DNA of 64,000 bases. Source: JAEUSG01 sp964590225. Its GTDB lineage: Bacteria; Fibrobacterota; OXYB2-FULL-49-7; JAEUSG01. The stretch spans positions 44,147 to 108,146 of the forward strand of contig CAZPWS010000004.1 of NCBI GenBank assembly GCA_964590225.1. Direction: 5' to 3'. The translations under genes and the position numbers were made by a program. Below are positions 53,118 to 62,826 of the stretch, in pieces; position 1 is the first letter of the stretch; the number at the start of each line of letters is the position of its first letter. Under the pieces are notes generated by a model. It ran no database searches and was not told the DNA's origin. It saw only the letters and a list, made by a program, of their open reading frames with translations.

Positions 53118-55097
53118 ATGAAGAGGGTAATAGTATCGACATTTCTTATACTCCTTGTTTTTTCTATGAGCAATGGACAGCTTGCTCAGACCGGTAACAA
53201 GGGGCTACTTAGAACACATTCTGCACAGATGCTTGGCAAGGGGGTGCTTGGAATCAATACTGCTGCGTATCTAAGTCTTGATAATGAATTTGTAAAAAAT
53301 GGAATAGTTCTGGTAGATGATGCTACTCCAAAGTACGCATACAACCCAAAAGGTTTTGAATCAACATACATATCTACATATTATAGTATAGCGTATGGTT
53401 TTACCAATTATATAGATGTAAATGCAACTCTGCCATTTTATGTTGACAACACAAACATTGGCGATAATGGCATGGATAATGGCATTGGTGACCTGACGCT
53501 CTCAATGAAGTTTCAGTATCCGCCCTATCCACACTCAAAAATATTTAGCATGACCTATTTTGGTGAGCTTTCAATTCCCACGGCTACAAAGGGCAAGGGG
53601 CTCTTTCCCCGCCAACCCTACTACACAAGGGCTCAAAATATCAAGCCAGGTTCACTTTATAGGTATGTAGATCCGGTAGATAGCCTTAATTTTCCAATTA
53701 CTGATTCAGCCAGACTTTACGATGTGTTCGACTCATTGAAGGAAAACTCGCTAATTCCATCAGAAGACTTTTTTTACGGCACCAAGTCGCCATCATTTCT
53801 TGCCAAGATGTTATGGACACTTGACATTGCCGAAATAGATCCCGATATTCCGCTTAAATGGAATCTTAACTTTGGTGCTCTATTCGCCGGCAACGCAAAA
53901 AGCGATAATATTTTTGTATTGGGAAGTTCGCTCGAATGGACACCACACGAACTGATCACTCTTTTCACAGATTTTTACGGTGAGGCGCGATTCAGCCAAC
54001 TTGCAGCGAGCTTTGACCTTGGTAAAGAGCCTCTCATTCTTGGTTCCGGTCTTTCATTCCATGTACCTGGAGGCGCTCACCTCACGGTGGCATTTGACAA
54101 ATGTTTTTCTCTTAACAATAAGTACAGTACAATTTATTACAATCCGGAAAAAAAACAGGCTTACCAGACAAAAATATTTCCAGATATCGGTATATCCATC
54201 GGTTTAAGCTGGAACGGATCCATAAGAAAACAGTATAAGGATTCCGATGGTGATGGAATACCAGACCATCTTGACGCCTGTCCAGACGAACCGGAAGACA
54301 TTGACGGCTTTGAAGACTACGACGGTTGCCCAGACTACGATAACGACAGGGATGGAATACTTGACATAAGAGATAAGTGTCCTAACGAACCGGAGGACTT
54401 TGACGGCTTTGAAGACCTCGACGGTTGTCCAGACTACGATAACGACAAAGACGGCATTCCCGATGTTTCTGACAAATGCCCAAATGAACCGGAGGACCTT
54501 GACGGTTTTGAAGACAAGGACGGCTGCCCCGACCACGATAATGATATGGACGGCATACCAGATTCCTTAGATAAGTGCCCTAACGATCCCGAAGACTTTG
54601 ACGGTTTTGAGGATACAGATGGCTGCCCTGAGTACGACAACGATAAAGATGGCATCCCAGACTCACTCGATAAATGCCCTAACCAGCCTGAGAATTTCAA
54701 CGGTTTCCAAGATGATGATGGATGCCCTGATGTTAAGGTAGAAGCAATTAAGCCAAAAATCGTTCTTGAAGGGGTCAACTTTAAAACGGGAAGTGCCGAA
54801 CTCACATTTGAATCCTTTGCTATTCTCGATAAGCAAATTGAGTCATTAGTCGCCTTCCCTGATGTATGCATAGAAATAAGGGGGCATACCGACAATGTAG
54901 GAAAGCGGGAATCCAACATCAGCCTATCGCTCGATAGAGCAGCCTCTGTTAGAACCTATATGCTTAGCAAAGGTGTGGCCCCAACAAGGGTTACTGCCGT
55001 TGGTAAGGGACCAGACGAACCGATTGATGACAACCGCAAAGCCGATGGCAGGGCAAAGAACCGCCGAATCGAAATGTACCGTGTAAATTGCAGGTGA
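53118..55097 (+). CDS. OmpA-family outer-membrane protein with thrombospondin type-3 repeats
   Basis: 659 residues. The signal peptide is KRVIVSTFLILLVFSMSNG. Residues about 25-370 are a beta-barrel-like region that opens with LLRTHSAQMLGKG and ends before residue 375. Residues 375-538 are five calcium-binding TSP3 units of 33 residues (DxDxDGIPDxxDxCPxxPED, then GFEDxDGCPD). The last 110 residues are an OmpA/MotB peptidoglycan-binding domain (VNFKTGSAELTFESF; EIRGHTDNVGKRESN; DGRAKNRRIEM). The subtilase gene follows with a GTGA overlap. A TATAAT hexamer lies at 53080-53085. Confidence 0.93.
   Translation: MKRVIVSTFLILLVFSMSNGQLAQTGNKGLLRTHSAQMLGKGVLGINTAAYLSLDNEFVKNGIVLVDDATPKYAYNPKGFESTYISTYYSIAYGFTNYIDVNATLPFYVDNTNIGDNGMDNGIGDLTLSMKFQYPPYPHSKIFSMTYFGELSIPTATKGKGLFPRQPYYTRAQNIKPGSLYRYVDPVDSLNFPITDSARLYDVFDSLKENSLIPSEDFFYGTKSPSFLAKMLWTLDIAEIDPDIPLKWNLNFGALFAGNAKSDNIFVLGSSLEWTPHELITLFTDFYGEARFSQLAASFDLGKEPLILGSGLSFHVPGGAHLTVAFDKCFSLNNKYSTIYYNPEKKQAYQTKIFPDIGISIGLSWNGSIRKQYKDSDGDGIPDHLDACPDEPEDIDGFEDYDGCPDYDNDRDGILDIRDKCPNEPEDFDGFEDLDGCPDYDNDKDGIPDVSDKCPNEPEDLDGFEDKDGCPDHDNDMDGIPDSLDKCPNDPEDFDGFEDTDGCPEYDNDKDGIPDSLDKCPNQPENFNGFQDDDGCPDVKVEAIKPKIVLEGVNFKTGSAELTFESFAILDKQIESLVAFPDVCIEIRGHTDNVGKRESNISLSLDRAASVRTYMLSKGVAPTRVTAVGKGPDEPIDDNRKADGRAKNRRIEMYRVNCR
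54240..54732 (+). repeat. Tandem TSP3-coding repeats, 99-bp period
   Basis: The OmpA-family gene contains five successive 99-bp units, each encoding the 33-residue calcium-binding pattern DxDxDGIPDxxDKCPNEPED-GFED-DGCPD. The DNA copies are clearly diverged at silent positions but keep the Asp and Cys codons. The repeat is in frame and also creates long open frames on the opposite strand, which are not genes. Confidence 0.9.
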
Positions 55098-56839
55098 GTT
55101 CCGTAAAGGTAACAATAACCGCCCTGCTTTTTATCCTCTCCTGTTCTCTATCCCATGCGATAGAGAACAGAGAGGGTAAAAAATATTGGGTTTATATTAA
55201 ACCTGAGTATGTATCCAGTAGCGAGGAGTGGAAACAGGTTTTAGTAAAGCTTGAGCAAACCGGCTTCAAAGTATTCAGAATTAGCAAATGGTTTAACGCT
55301 ATAAGCGGCACTTCATCAACAGAAACAGAGCAAAAAATTGCTTCTTTTGAAGAAGTACTATCTATGCGTAATGTTAACATTTTCACAAAAGAAAAAATAA
55401 GTCCACCCCACCATAAAGCAGTTGACATTCCTACACTAACCCTTCCATACGGCGTGAATTATGCAGCATACAATTTGTGCGGAATACCAGCTGTTCATGC
55501 CCTGTTGGATTCAGTTCTTCCTGTAGGAGACAAAGGTAAATATGGAAAAGGGGTCCGCATGGCATTGCTTGATGATGGTTTTTCACTGCGTCATGAAGCA
55601 TTCAGTCACATTGATAGTTCCCGAATATTAGCAACGAGGGATTATGTAAGGCCACTATGGGACACATCTTTTACACATGGATACGATACAATCGTTGAAA
55701 AAGAAGAGGGCGAAGCAGAAGGCGAAGGAAATCATGGAACAGCCGTCATGTCAATTATAGCAGGCAGATATGCAAACAAATACTTTGGTGTAGCACCGGA
55801 TGTTTCTCTTATTCTCGCAAAAACTGAGCTTACAAGAATCTGTGATGGAATAATTTGCAAAGAGGTTGAAATAATTGAAGAGGAGGATAACTGGGTTGCC
55901 GCCGTTGAATGGGCTGTGGATACAATGCATGCAAATATTATTTCATCTTCGCTTGGATACAGAAAAGAATTTACCGACAACAGGCCGGACTACCCCGACT
56001 CTTTACTTGATGGCAAAACGCTAATGGTAACATTGGCAGCTGAAAAAGCATTTGAAAAGGGAACAATTGTCATTACTTCTATAGGAAATGATTGGCACAG
56101 ACAACCAACGACTCTAGGAGCTCCTGCTGATGGTAAAAATACAATCGCAGTTGGGGCCGTTGATGCTAACGGAAAACTTGCCTATTACTCAAGCAGTGGA
56201 CCGACCTATGATGGAAGAATTAAACCCGATATCCTCGCACCAGGCCACCTTGCCTATTGCGCATGGGGAGAGAACAACGCCTACTCACGCCTTACTGGCA
56301 CCTCCTTTGCCGCGCCAATTGTGGCAGGAATAGCCGCTCTTGCCATGCAATACAGCAGCATAACTAGCACACCTATTACAGCAGATTCGCTTATACAAAG
56401 AATTAGAAAAAGCGCGTTCTCGCCTATTGATAAGGACTCTCTTGTAAGCGGATGGGGGTATGGAATAATTGACGCTTACAAAACAGTTTGTGGCAAGAAT
56501 AGAACAACTCAATTTACATATTACGATACCGGCTATATCAAATTCAGCGTTCTCCCCTCACCAGTAAGGGTGTCAAAGGAGCTCGAATTCACGGTAACAA
56601 CAGACAATATGCTTTTTGCGGATGAAAGAATCGACACTTTGAGAATTATAGTTTACACTCTGAGTGGAAAAACCATTCAGGAATTCAAGATAAGAGAAGC
56701 AGAGGTTGGCCCCGTTACAACCATTAAATGGGATTTGACCTCAAGTACCGGCGCAAGAATTGTACCTGGAGTATATTTGTATAATTCATATTTCAGAGGC
56801 AAAAAACGAAACGGGAAAATAGCCGTTATCGGAAATTAA
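55094..56839 (+). CDS. Secreted subtilisin-like serine protease (S8) with a FlgD/T9SS-type C-terminal domain
   Basis: About 581 residues from the GTG at 55094, which overlaps the OmpA stop as GTGA; a TTG two codons upstream is an alternative. The signal peptide is VKVTITALLFILSCSLSHA. The subtilase triad is Asp160 (ALLDDGF), His214 (GNHGTAV) and Ser404 (GTSFAAP), with the oxyanion Asn332 in SIGND. The C-terminal 90 residues form an Ig-like domain (LRIIVYTLSGKTIQEFKI, then GVYLYNSYFRGKKRNGK), similar to FlgD-type or type IX sorting domains. It may be exported by a type IX system elsewhere in the genome. Residues about 25-110 may be an inhibitor-like propeptide. Confidence 0.88.
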   Translation: MSSVKVTITALLFILSCSLSHAIENREGKKYWVYIKPEYVSSSEEWKQVLVKLEQTGFKVFRISKWFNAISGTSSTETEQKIASFEEVLSMRNVNIFTKEKISPPHHKAVDIPTLTLPYGVNYAAYNLCGIPAVHALLDSVLPVGDKGKYGKGVRMALLDDGFSLRHEAFSHIDSSRILATRDYVRPLWDTSFTHGYDTIVEKEEGEAEGEGNHGTAVMSIIAGRYANKYFGVAPDVSLILAKTELTRICDGIICKEVEIIEEEDNWVAAVEWAVDTMHANIISSSLGYRKEFTDNRPDYPDSLLDGKTLMVTLAAEKAFEKGTIVITSIGNDWHRQPTTLGAPADGKNTIAVGAVDANGKLAYYSSSGPTYDGRIKPDILAPGHLAYCAWGENNAYSRLTGTSFAAPIVAGIAALAMQYSSITSTPITADSLIQRIRKSAFSPIDKDSLVSGWGYGIIDAYKTVCGKNRTTQFTYYDTGYIKFSVLPSPVRVSKELEFTVTTDNMLFADERIDTLRIIVYTLSGKTIQEFKIREAEVGPVTTIKWDLTSSTGARIVPGVYLYNSYFRGKKRNGKIAVIGN

Positions 56840-56852
56840 CTTTCCACTGTTT

Positions 56853-57626
56853 TTACGCGAACAGAACAAGGCTCACTGCCATTACGGCCATTCCAGCAAT
56901 AAGACCGGCTATAGCTACATGATGCTCACCATACTCCTCAGCAGTAGGCAGGAGTTCATCCAACGATATATAGACCATTATTCCGGCAACAGAGGCAAAA
57001 ACAAGACCAAAGACGGCATCAGTAAAAAACATTTTGAGCAGAAAATAGCCAATCAATGCGCCAACCGGCTCAGCAAAACCAGAAAGCGAAGAGTATATAA
57101 AAGCTTTTTTTCTGCTTTTTGTGGCAAAGTAGATTGGAACAGAGACGGCTATTCCCTCTGGAATATTATGTATAGCAACTGCTATCGCAATTCCAAGTCC
57201 TATTTCAGGGTTGTGCATCGCCCCTACAAAAGTAGCAAGCCCTTCAGGAAAATTGTGAATAGCTATGGCCAGAGCCGAAAAAAGCCCCATTCGCATCAAT
57301 TTGTCGGCGTTACCGGGCTCGTGGGGATTTTCTGCTGATGGAACAATTTTATCAATAATGGCAATTACAATTATTCCGGCAAAAAAAGCCGCTACAGTGA
57401 GCCAATATCCCATTTTGGCACCGTATCCCGACACAAGGGAATCCTTTGCTTTAGCAAAAATTTCAACAAGCGAAACATAAACCATTACCCCCGCCGAGAA
57501 TCCGAGAGAACCAGCCAAAAATTTGGGACTAAACTTCCTTGACAACAATGCAAGAAAACTACCGATTGAAGTTGCCGCTCCAGCAAAGATGGTAAGCGCC
57601 AACGCGTAAAATATATTTCCTTCCAT
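56853..57626 (-). CDS. zupT: ZIP-family metal transporter, ZupT-like
   Basis: 257 residues from the ATG at 57626, the same length as E. coli ZupT. There are eight hydrophobic segments. The metal-site motifs in helices IV and V are AIHNFPEGLATFVGA and AVAIHNIPEGIAVSVP. A longer frame to 57650 is rejected. ZupT takes up zinc and other divalent metals into the cytoplasm. It is convergent with the subtilase gene. Confidence 0.93.
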   Translation of the reverse strand: MEGNIFYALALTIFAGAATSIGSFLALLSRKFSPKFLAGSLGFSAGVMVYVSLVEIFAKAKDSLVSGYGAKMGYWLTVAAFFAGIIVIAIIDKIVPSAENPHEPGNADKLMRMGLFSALAIAIHNFPEGLATFVGAMHNPEIGLGIAIAVAIHNIPEGIAVSVPIYFATKSRKKAFIYSSLSGFAEPVGALIGYFLLKMFFTDAVFGLVFASVAGIMVYISLDELLPTAEEYGEHHVAIAGLIAGMAVMAVSLVLFA

Positions 57627-57656
57627 AAATTCAATTCCTAAAATAATCAATCAGGA

Positions 57657-58772
57657 TCAATACTTAAAATACATTTCTGCCCACATATAGGTGGTTCCCG
57701 TTGACTTAAATGGATCGACATCCCTTCTGTCGCGGATTACAACATGAAATCTTACTTTATTAAGCGACTTGTCAACTGAAGGGAGGAATTGCTGAGTAAA
57801 TCCGCCAAACCCTCTCATTCCAGCCATTAAAACAAGAGAATCGCGAACCATGCCAGGCTCCTCATCCATGTTCTGCGAAAACCATGAACAATCGACCACC
57901 TCCTCCTCTCCTTCCTCCCATTTGTTCGTAATAATTGAGAAATAAGGATAGCGTTGGGCGGTTATTGCCGCTGTATCAACCCTGATAAAATACTGATACT
58001 TTTTATCAATTTTAATGGTATCAGGAACACCAACAAATTCACGAATCTGAGGAAACTCGCCCATACCAGTACTCTGAAGCATCAGACTATCATATTCATA
58101 ATTGGAAAGTGAATCAGTGTTAACCATTTTAGTGCTCTTGACCCTAATAAGATGCATGGACAATGGTGTTGCTGGATTTCTGTTAGAATTTGGTAAATTA
58201 AACTTTCGTAAAAACCTGACTGTCAATGGTTTTGTTATATCAAGCGTAATTCCCTGAACCATGTGAGCCCGAAGTTTAATTCTTGCACCAATGAGCGAAA
58301 GGTTTTCCGCAATCGCTAAAGGTAAAAATTGAATGGCGGGTATAGTTGACAAAAGAGTGTTAAGCGAATCAGGCGTTATACCCAACGCTGCAATAGCGGG
58401 ATTTGTTTTGAATGAAGACGCAAGAAGTAGGGCGGTATCTGGAATTACAAAAGAGAATGAGATTTCTTTATCGACATTTTCCGGCATATACAAAAGAGAC
58501 TCAACTGGAACAACATTCCGTTCATAAGCATCGTTGGCGGACTGATCTTCCTTAAAATCAAAGGCGACTGTCCATTTAATATCTGGAATTCCAAATGGAA
58601 ATTCTCCTACAAGCTTTACCTTCACAGTATCCCCAGGCGACACTTCTGGTGGCTCACATATAATCGTTAATGGACGGATTTTATTCCCATCAAGCCTGTC
58701 GAAGCGCGAAGGAAAGTCGGAACAACTGAGAAACATAAAACAAAAAGTCAGCAGCAAATAAACTTTAAGCAT
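57657..58772 (-). CDS. Lipoprotein downstream of the TonB-dependent receptor
   Basis: 371 residues from the ATG at 58772, eight bases after GGAG; a TTG at 58778 is an alternative. The lipobox FMFLSC gives the predicted lipidated cysteine at 17. The mature part is beta-rich with no motif I recognise (LTIICEPPEVSPGDTVKVKL opens like an Ig or cadherin-type strand; KYQYFIRVDTAAI; KVRFHVVIRDRRDVD near the end). Its start is close to the receptor stop, so it is probably a surface or periplasmic partner of that receptor. Confidence 0.7.
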   Translation of the reverse strand: MLKVYLLLTFCFMFLSCSDFPSRFDRLDGNKIRPLTIICEPPEVSPGDTVKVKLVGEFPFGIPDIKWTVAFDFKEDQSANDAYERNVVPVESLLYMPENVDKEISFSFVIPDTALLLASSFKTNPAIAALGITPDSLNTLLSTIPAIQFLPLAIAENLSLIGARIKLRAHMVQGITLDITKPLTVRFLRKFNLPNSNRNPATPLSMHLIRVKSTKMVNTDSLSNYEYDSLMLQSTGMGEFPQIREFVGVPDTIKIDKKYQYFIRVDTAAITAQRYPYFSIITNKWEEGEEEVVDCSWFSQNMDEEPGMVRDSLVLMAGMRGFGGFTQQFLPSVDKSLNKVRFHVVIRDRRDVDPFKSTGTTYMWAEMYFKY

Positions 58773-58774
58773 AC

Positions 58775-61561
58775 TCAAAACTCCGCTCTTATGCCCAACG
58801 ATGGGATTATAATTCCGCCAACTGTACTTCGTTCAGAATTGTCAAAATTATAGCTGTATGTTTCCGGACTATTGTACCAGAAATAGTTAACATTTTGCAG
58901 ATCTAAATAAGCAGAAAAATTCCATCTCTCAAAAAGCCACTTTTTGTCAACCCTAATATCCAGCTGAAAAAACGGCCCCATTCTATCCGAAAGATACTTT
59001 CCGTAAAGTGTATTATATCCTCCAAATTCATCGTCAAACTCATATTTTTGCACAGTATAACCAAGCCGTGGCGTTACCGGATTACCCGTGGTATATCTAA
59101 ATTTAAAACCGCCCTCCCATCCCATTGGCAGTTTCCAACTGCAAACCAATTGAAGATTGTGAGTCTGATCCTTTTCAAAAGGGTACCACTCTGAAGGATC
59201 CCAGCTTCCTGCCTCATTCAAAATGCTGTTCCCCCCGCCCTGAATCTGCGGCTGTCGCAATGAATTTCTTTCGCTCTTAGAAATTGAATAGGAAAGCCAG
59301 CCAAAAAAGCGTTTGCCTTGATTGTGCCTGAGCATAAATTCAAGACCATACATTCTGCCATTCTGATCGGCTAAAAAGTTTGGTGTCCGCAAATCACCTG
59401 GATTAGCTGTATCGGTATATGTCATCGGAATATTCTTTTGACGATTATAATAAGTCTGAATATCAAGCGAGACAAGATCTGATAATTGTAGTTCATAGCC
59501 GGCAACATAATGCGTAGCTGTTGTTGCAGGAAGCTCTGGATTTCCCCATAATGTGTCAAGTGCCTGCCCCATAGGTTCAGGACTCTGACTATAAAGTCCA
59601 TAAGCACATTTCAACGCATGATTCTCTCGCCAGCCATATCTGCCAGTGAAACGAAAAGCCGGATACCCTTCACCAACCTCATTAAAGTAATCATACCTAA
59701 AACCAGGAGTCAGGAGCAGCCCCTTTACCGGCCTATAGTCAAGCGCGGTATATGATCCAATATCGGTAAAAAGCGAGCGTTGTTGCGAAAGGGAGGCTCC
59801 GCTGCTTGTTAGCGCTGCTATTCCGTATATAACAGAATCAACTTGAGCATCCAGACCATATCGGCATGTCAGTATATCGTTAATTTTATGTGTTAATTCA
59901 TCACGAAAATAAAAACCTTCCTGTTTAAGGTCTATTCGGAAAAAACTAAATACATTGAATAGTGTCGAAGTTCTTTGATAGGCAAACCGAAGCTCATTTC
60001 GCAGGTTCTTGTTTATATCATAATCCCACCCAAGTATGCCTTTGTTAAAACCGATTTCCTGCGAAAGAACATCCCGCTCGTTACTTATGTCACTTGATCC
60101 ACCTCGAACTTCCGATACAATAAACTTGAACATATCAGAGCCAAAAAAACCGGTTAAGAATAGATTCGAGGTGTTTGTAAATTTGTACTCAAGCCGCGCC
60201 ACGCCATCCCAGTAGTATGGTACAACAGTTAATGGAAGTTTAATACCGGCCTGTTCAATAAACCAGTTTGCAACATTGGCTATATAACTTCTTCGAGCAG
60301 TTAGCATCAGTGAAAGATTATTACTTACCGAACTTACGGGCCCCTCGACAAGAAAGGATGCATCAATAAGATTGATATCAACATTACCCTTGAACCTATC
60401 AAGCGCAGGGCTTCTACCTTTAATTTCAACTACACCTCCAATGCTCCCCCCATATCGTGTATTAAAACCTCCAGGGTAGAGATCAACAGCAGAGAGCGCA
60501 TCGGAATTGTAGGTCGAACGCAGTCCTCCAAAATGAAAAAGCAGTGGAATCTCTATTCCATCAAGAAAATATCTTGTATCGCCCTGACCGCTGCCTCTCA
60601 CAATAATTTGGCCGCTTCCAAAGCTTGCCCGAGCAACACCGGGAAGGGCTTGTACAACCTTTACAGCATCTCCGCCAAAACCAGGAATTCGTTTTATCTC
60701 TGTAAGTGAAAGGGTACTTTTTGACACCTCTTTTTTTTCTATTCTGCCATACACAACAATCTCGTACTCGTCGGTTACAATAGGCTCAATACGATATTCC
60801 GATTCCTGTAAAACAGAACGGGTAATATATTCGTCAACACTATCCGCCTTGTATCCAGATATCAGGAATAATAGCCGAACAGCTCCTGAGGGAAGCGACT
60901 TAAACGAAAACTGCCCATTATTATCCGTAATAACTGTGAGCCTGTCCCCTTCAAGTTTCTGCCCAGAAAAACTGCTGATTTTTTTTAAGTACGCCTCCCA
61001 TGGCGCCTTAATTGTGGTGTCCTGCCCCTGATTTAGAAAGGTGAGAATAACAGGAGCGTCTGCGACAGGAATCCTTGTACCTTTTTCAAGCAAGGTACCA
61101 CTTAAATTGACATATTCTTCAACATCCTTTATCTCTTCTGCAATAGAAAAACGGTAGGCATATTCGACTATAACAGGAACACTTTGTCCCCCTCCAGCAA
61201 TCGCCGGTTTAAACTTAAAATTCCTCACGGCCTTAATGGCGGCAGAATCAAAATCAGCCGCAAGCCCATGTACAATCTTCACCGAATCGAGAAGTCCGGA
61301 GTCGGATACAAAAAGGTCAAAGACAACAATCCCCTCGCGCCCCTCTTTTAAGGCTGCGGGCGGATATTCAGCTTTAATGAATTCAGCAAGCACTGGTAAT
61401 TTAGCAATCGCAAATGCCCGCTGTAACGAATCAAGTTCTGATGACTTTACGGTGTCACCATTATCTGTTATGAAAATTGTGTCTAACGAAACCGTTTCAA
61501 TTTCATATTCTTGCGCAAGCGATAATGATGCGATAACAAAAAGGAAAAAAATAATTTTCAT
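58775..61561 (-). CDS. TonB-dependent receptor with an N-terminal TonB-like domain and carboxypeptidase-regulatory domain
   Basis: 928 residues from the ATG at 61561. The signal peptide is MKIIFFLFVIASLSLA. Residues about 55-142 match a TonB C-terminal domain (AEYPPAALKEGREGIVVFDL; DSAAIKAVRNFKFKPAIAGG; VEYAYRFSIA). Residues about 150-235 look like a carboxypeptidase-regulatory beta domain (NLSGTLLEKG; NNGQFSFKSLPSG). A plug domain follows (PGFGGDAVKVVQALPGV; IIVRGSGQGDTRYFLDGIEI; GGSIGGVVEIKGR), and then the barrel. The three-part arrangement is unusual. The gene follows tonB by 5 bp, so the receptor is encoded in its energiser's operon. Confidence 0.9.
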   Translation of the reverse strand: MKIIFFLFVIASLSLAQEYEIETVSLDTIFITDNGDTVKSSELDSLQRAFAIAKLPVLAEFIKAEYPPAALKEGREGIVVFDLFVSDSGLLDSVKIVHGLAADFDSAAIKAVRNFKFKPAIAGGGQSVPVIVEYAYRFSIAEEIKDVEEYVNLSGTLLEKGTRIPVADAPVILTFLNQGQDTTIKAPWEAYLKKISSFSGQKLEGDRLTVITDNNGQFSFKSLPSGAVRLLFLISGYKADSVDEYITRSVLQESEYRIEPIVTDEYEIVVYGRIEKKEVSKSTLSLTEIKRIPGFGGDAVKVVQALPGVARASFGSGQIIVRGSGQGDTRYFLDGIEIPLLFHFGGLRSTYNSDALSAVDLYPGGFNTRYGGSIGGVVEIKGRSPALDRFKGNVDINLIDASFLVEGPVSSVSNNLSLMLTARRSYIANVANWFIEQAGIKLPLTVVPYYWDGVARLEYKFTNTSNLFLTGFFGSDMFKFIVSEVRGGSSDISNERDVLSQEIGFNKGILGWDYDINKNLRNELRFAYQRTSTLFNVFSFFRIDLKQEGFYFRDELTHKINDILTCRYGLDAQVDSVIYGIAALTSSGASLSQQRSLFTDIGSYTALDYRPVKGLLLTPGFRYDYFNEVGEGYPAFRFTGRYGWRENHALKCAYGLYSQSPEPMGQALDTLWGNPELPATTATHYVAGYELQLSDLVSLDIQTYYNRQKNIPMTYTDTANPGDLRTPNFLADQNGRMYGLEFMLRHNQGKRFFGWLSYSISKSERNSLRQPQIQGGGNSILNEAGSWDPSEWYPFEKDQTHNLQLVCSWKLPMGWEGGFKFRYTTGNPVTPRLGYTVQKYEFDDEFGGYNTLYGKYLSDRMGPFFQLDIRVDKKWLFERWNFSAYLDLQNVNYFWYNSPETYSYNFDNSERSTVGGIIIPSLGIRAEF

Positions 61562-61566
61562 TTCAT

Positions 61567-62340
61567 TTATTCCTGAAGTACAAATCTGAATTTGAATACT
61601 ATCCATGTTGAAACAGGGGTGTCGCCTTCCATGGCGGGCTTAAACTTCAGCTTTTTACACGCCTTTTCCACTGCCTCCTTCGTGCCAAATCCAAGGTCAT
61701 TCAAAACCTCAACACGCTTGACCTCTCCGTCAATATCAACAAGAATCCGTGCAGAGATAACACCCTGCACCCTATTTTGTTTCATTTCATCTGTATAATC
61801 AGGCTTAACCGCCCGCTCCAAGACAGGTTTTGTGGTTACTGTGGCAACCGAAGTTACCGCTCCTTTAATTTCTTCGTCTGTGGCTTTTAGAGTATCAGGC
61901 TCCTTTTCGAGAGTGTTGCCAAGCTTTGAAACAATAGCATCTGATTCTTCACCACTTCCAGAGGCGCCAAGCCCAACTGAATAAACTTTTTTCAGCCCAT
62001 AAACTTCCCGAAGAGTCTCTTTTTTTTCAACAACGACAGTTTTAGTGGCATTAAGCTTAGGATCTTTTGTAAGATCAATAGGCTCCTGCTTTACAATAGG
62101 CTTCGGCGGGATTGGTACCTTTTGTTTTTGTTCGCTTTCGAGAGAAACCGTAATGCTAACCCTTCTTGCAGCGCTGGATCTTGCTATGGGAGAAAAACTC
62201 GTATTGTAAAGCGCTATACCTACCGAAATAAAAATAAAAAACGAAACAGCAATAATATTCCCGAAGGTGCGAATTTTATATACCCTACCACCTGCCGCAA
62301 GCTGAATTTCTTCAAATAAGTACTCTTTTGCATTATACAT
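61567..62340 (-). CDS. tonB: TonB energy transducer
   Basis: 257 residues. There is one N-terminal membrane span (FGNIIAVSFFIFISVGIALY, about residues 26-45), a Pro- and Lys-containing periplasmic linker (QKVPIPPKPIVKQEPIDLTK), and a C-terminal TonB domain (PDYTDEMKQNRVQGVISARI; VEKACKKLKFKPAMEGDTP; STWIVFKFRF). It couples the ExbB/ExbD proton channel to outer-membrane receptors. Gene order exbB-exbD-exbD-tonB-receptor in one operon suggests it mainly serves the receptor at 58775. Confidence 0.9.
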   Translation of the reverse strand: MYNAKEYLFEEIQLAAGGRVYKIRTFGNIIAVSFFIFISVGIALYNTSFSPIARSSAARRVSITVSLESEQKQKVPIPPKPIVKQEPIDLTKDPKLNATKTVVVEKKETLREVYGLKKVYSVGLGASGSGEESDAIVSKLGNTLEKEPDTLKATDEEIKGAVTSVATVTTKPVLERAVKPDYTDEMKQNRVQGVISARILVDIDGEVKRVEVLNDLGFGTKEAVEKACKKLKFKPAMEGDTPVSTWIVFKFRFVLQE

Positions 62341-62349
62341 TGATATTTA

Positions 62350-62826
62350 CTATCTCTCTCGCTCAACAACAAGCAGTGAAAATTGACGCCATGATGCCCT
62401 GGAACAGGTAGCCATAATTTTTTTCAGATGTTTAAAGTCGGTATTTTTATCGCACTGAATCAATACTTCCTGTTCCTCTTTATCGGAAAGCGATGCAATA
62501 TCTGCGAGTTCGGTATGGAGTTTTTTTATCTCAAGACCTTGAACTGTATCTACTTCGGCAAGCGAAACAATCACCCGTCCATCTACAATAACATCGGTTT
62601 GGGTGACCTCAACCATTAAAGATGGGCTGGGCCTCTTTTTTGAAATGGACTCCGCCAATTCAAGATCCTTTGATGGCGTAATGAGCTGTCCCTCTGCCGA
62701 AAATGATTGTAGCAAAAAAACCAGTAGTATAGTCATCATATCCACCAATGAAGTGAGAGGCGGCATGGCTGTTTTCCGCTGCTGCTGTACTTGTCGGGGT
62801 AAAATCGATTTTAAAAAGAGGCTCAT
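62350..62826 (-). CDS. exbD: ExbD/TolR-family protein (second copy)
   Basis: 158 residues. An N-terminal cytoplasmic stretch rich in basic residues precedes a single membrane span (LVDMMTILLVFLLQSF) with the conserved proton-path aspartate in LVDMM. The periplasmic part has the ExbD beta fold (SLMVEVTQTDVIVDGRVIVS; EVLIQCDKNTDFKHLKKIM). It overlaps the first exbD gene by 4 bp. Two ExbD-type subunits next to one ExbB are common in gliding and TonB systems of FCB bacteria and myxobacteria. Confidence 0.9.
   Translation of the reverse strand: MSLFLKSILPRQVQQQRKTAMPPLTSLVDMMTILLVFLLQSFSAEGQLITPSKDLELAESISKKRPSPSLMVEVTQTDVIVDGRVIVSLAEVDTVQGLEIKKLHTELADIASLSDKEEQEVLIQCDKNTDFKHLKKIMATCSRASWRQFSLLVVERER

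Noticed and set aside
54204..54919. Long minus-strand open frames of 110 and 161 codons opposite the TSP3 repeats
   Set aside because: They are opposite a clearly coding repeat with Asp/Pro/Gly-rich codons that rarely give stops in antisense. Their translations are repetitive valine- or serine-rich strings without start sites.
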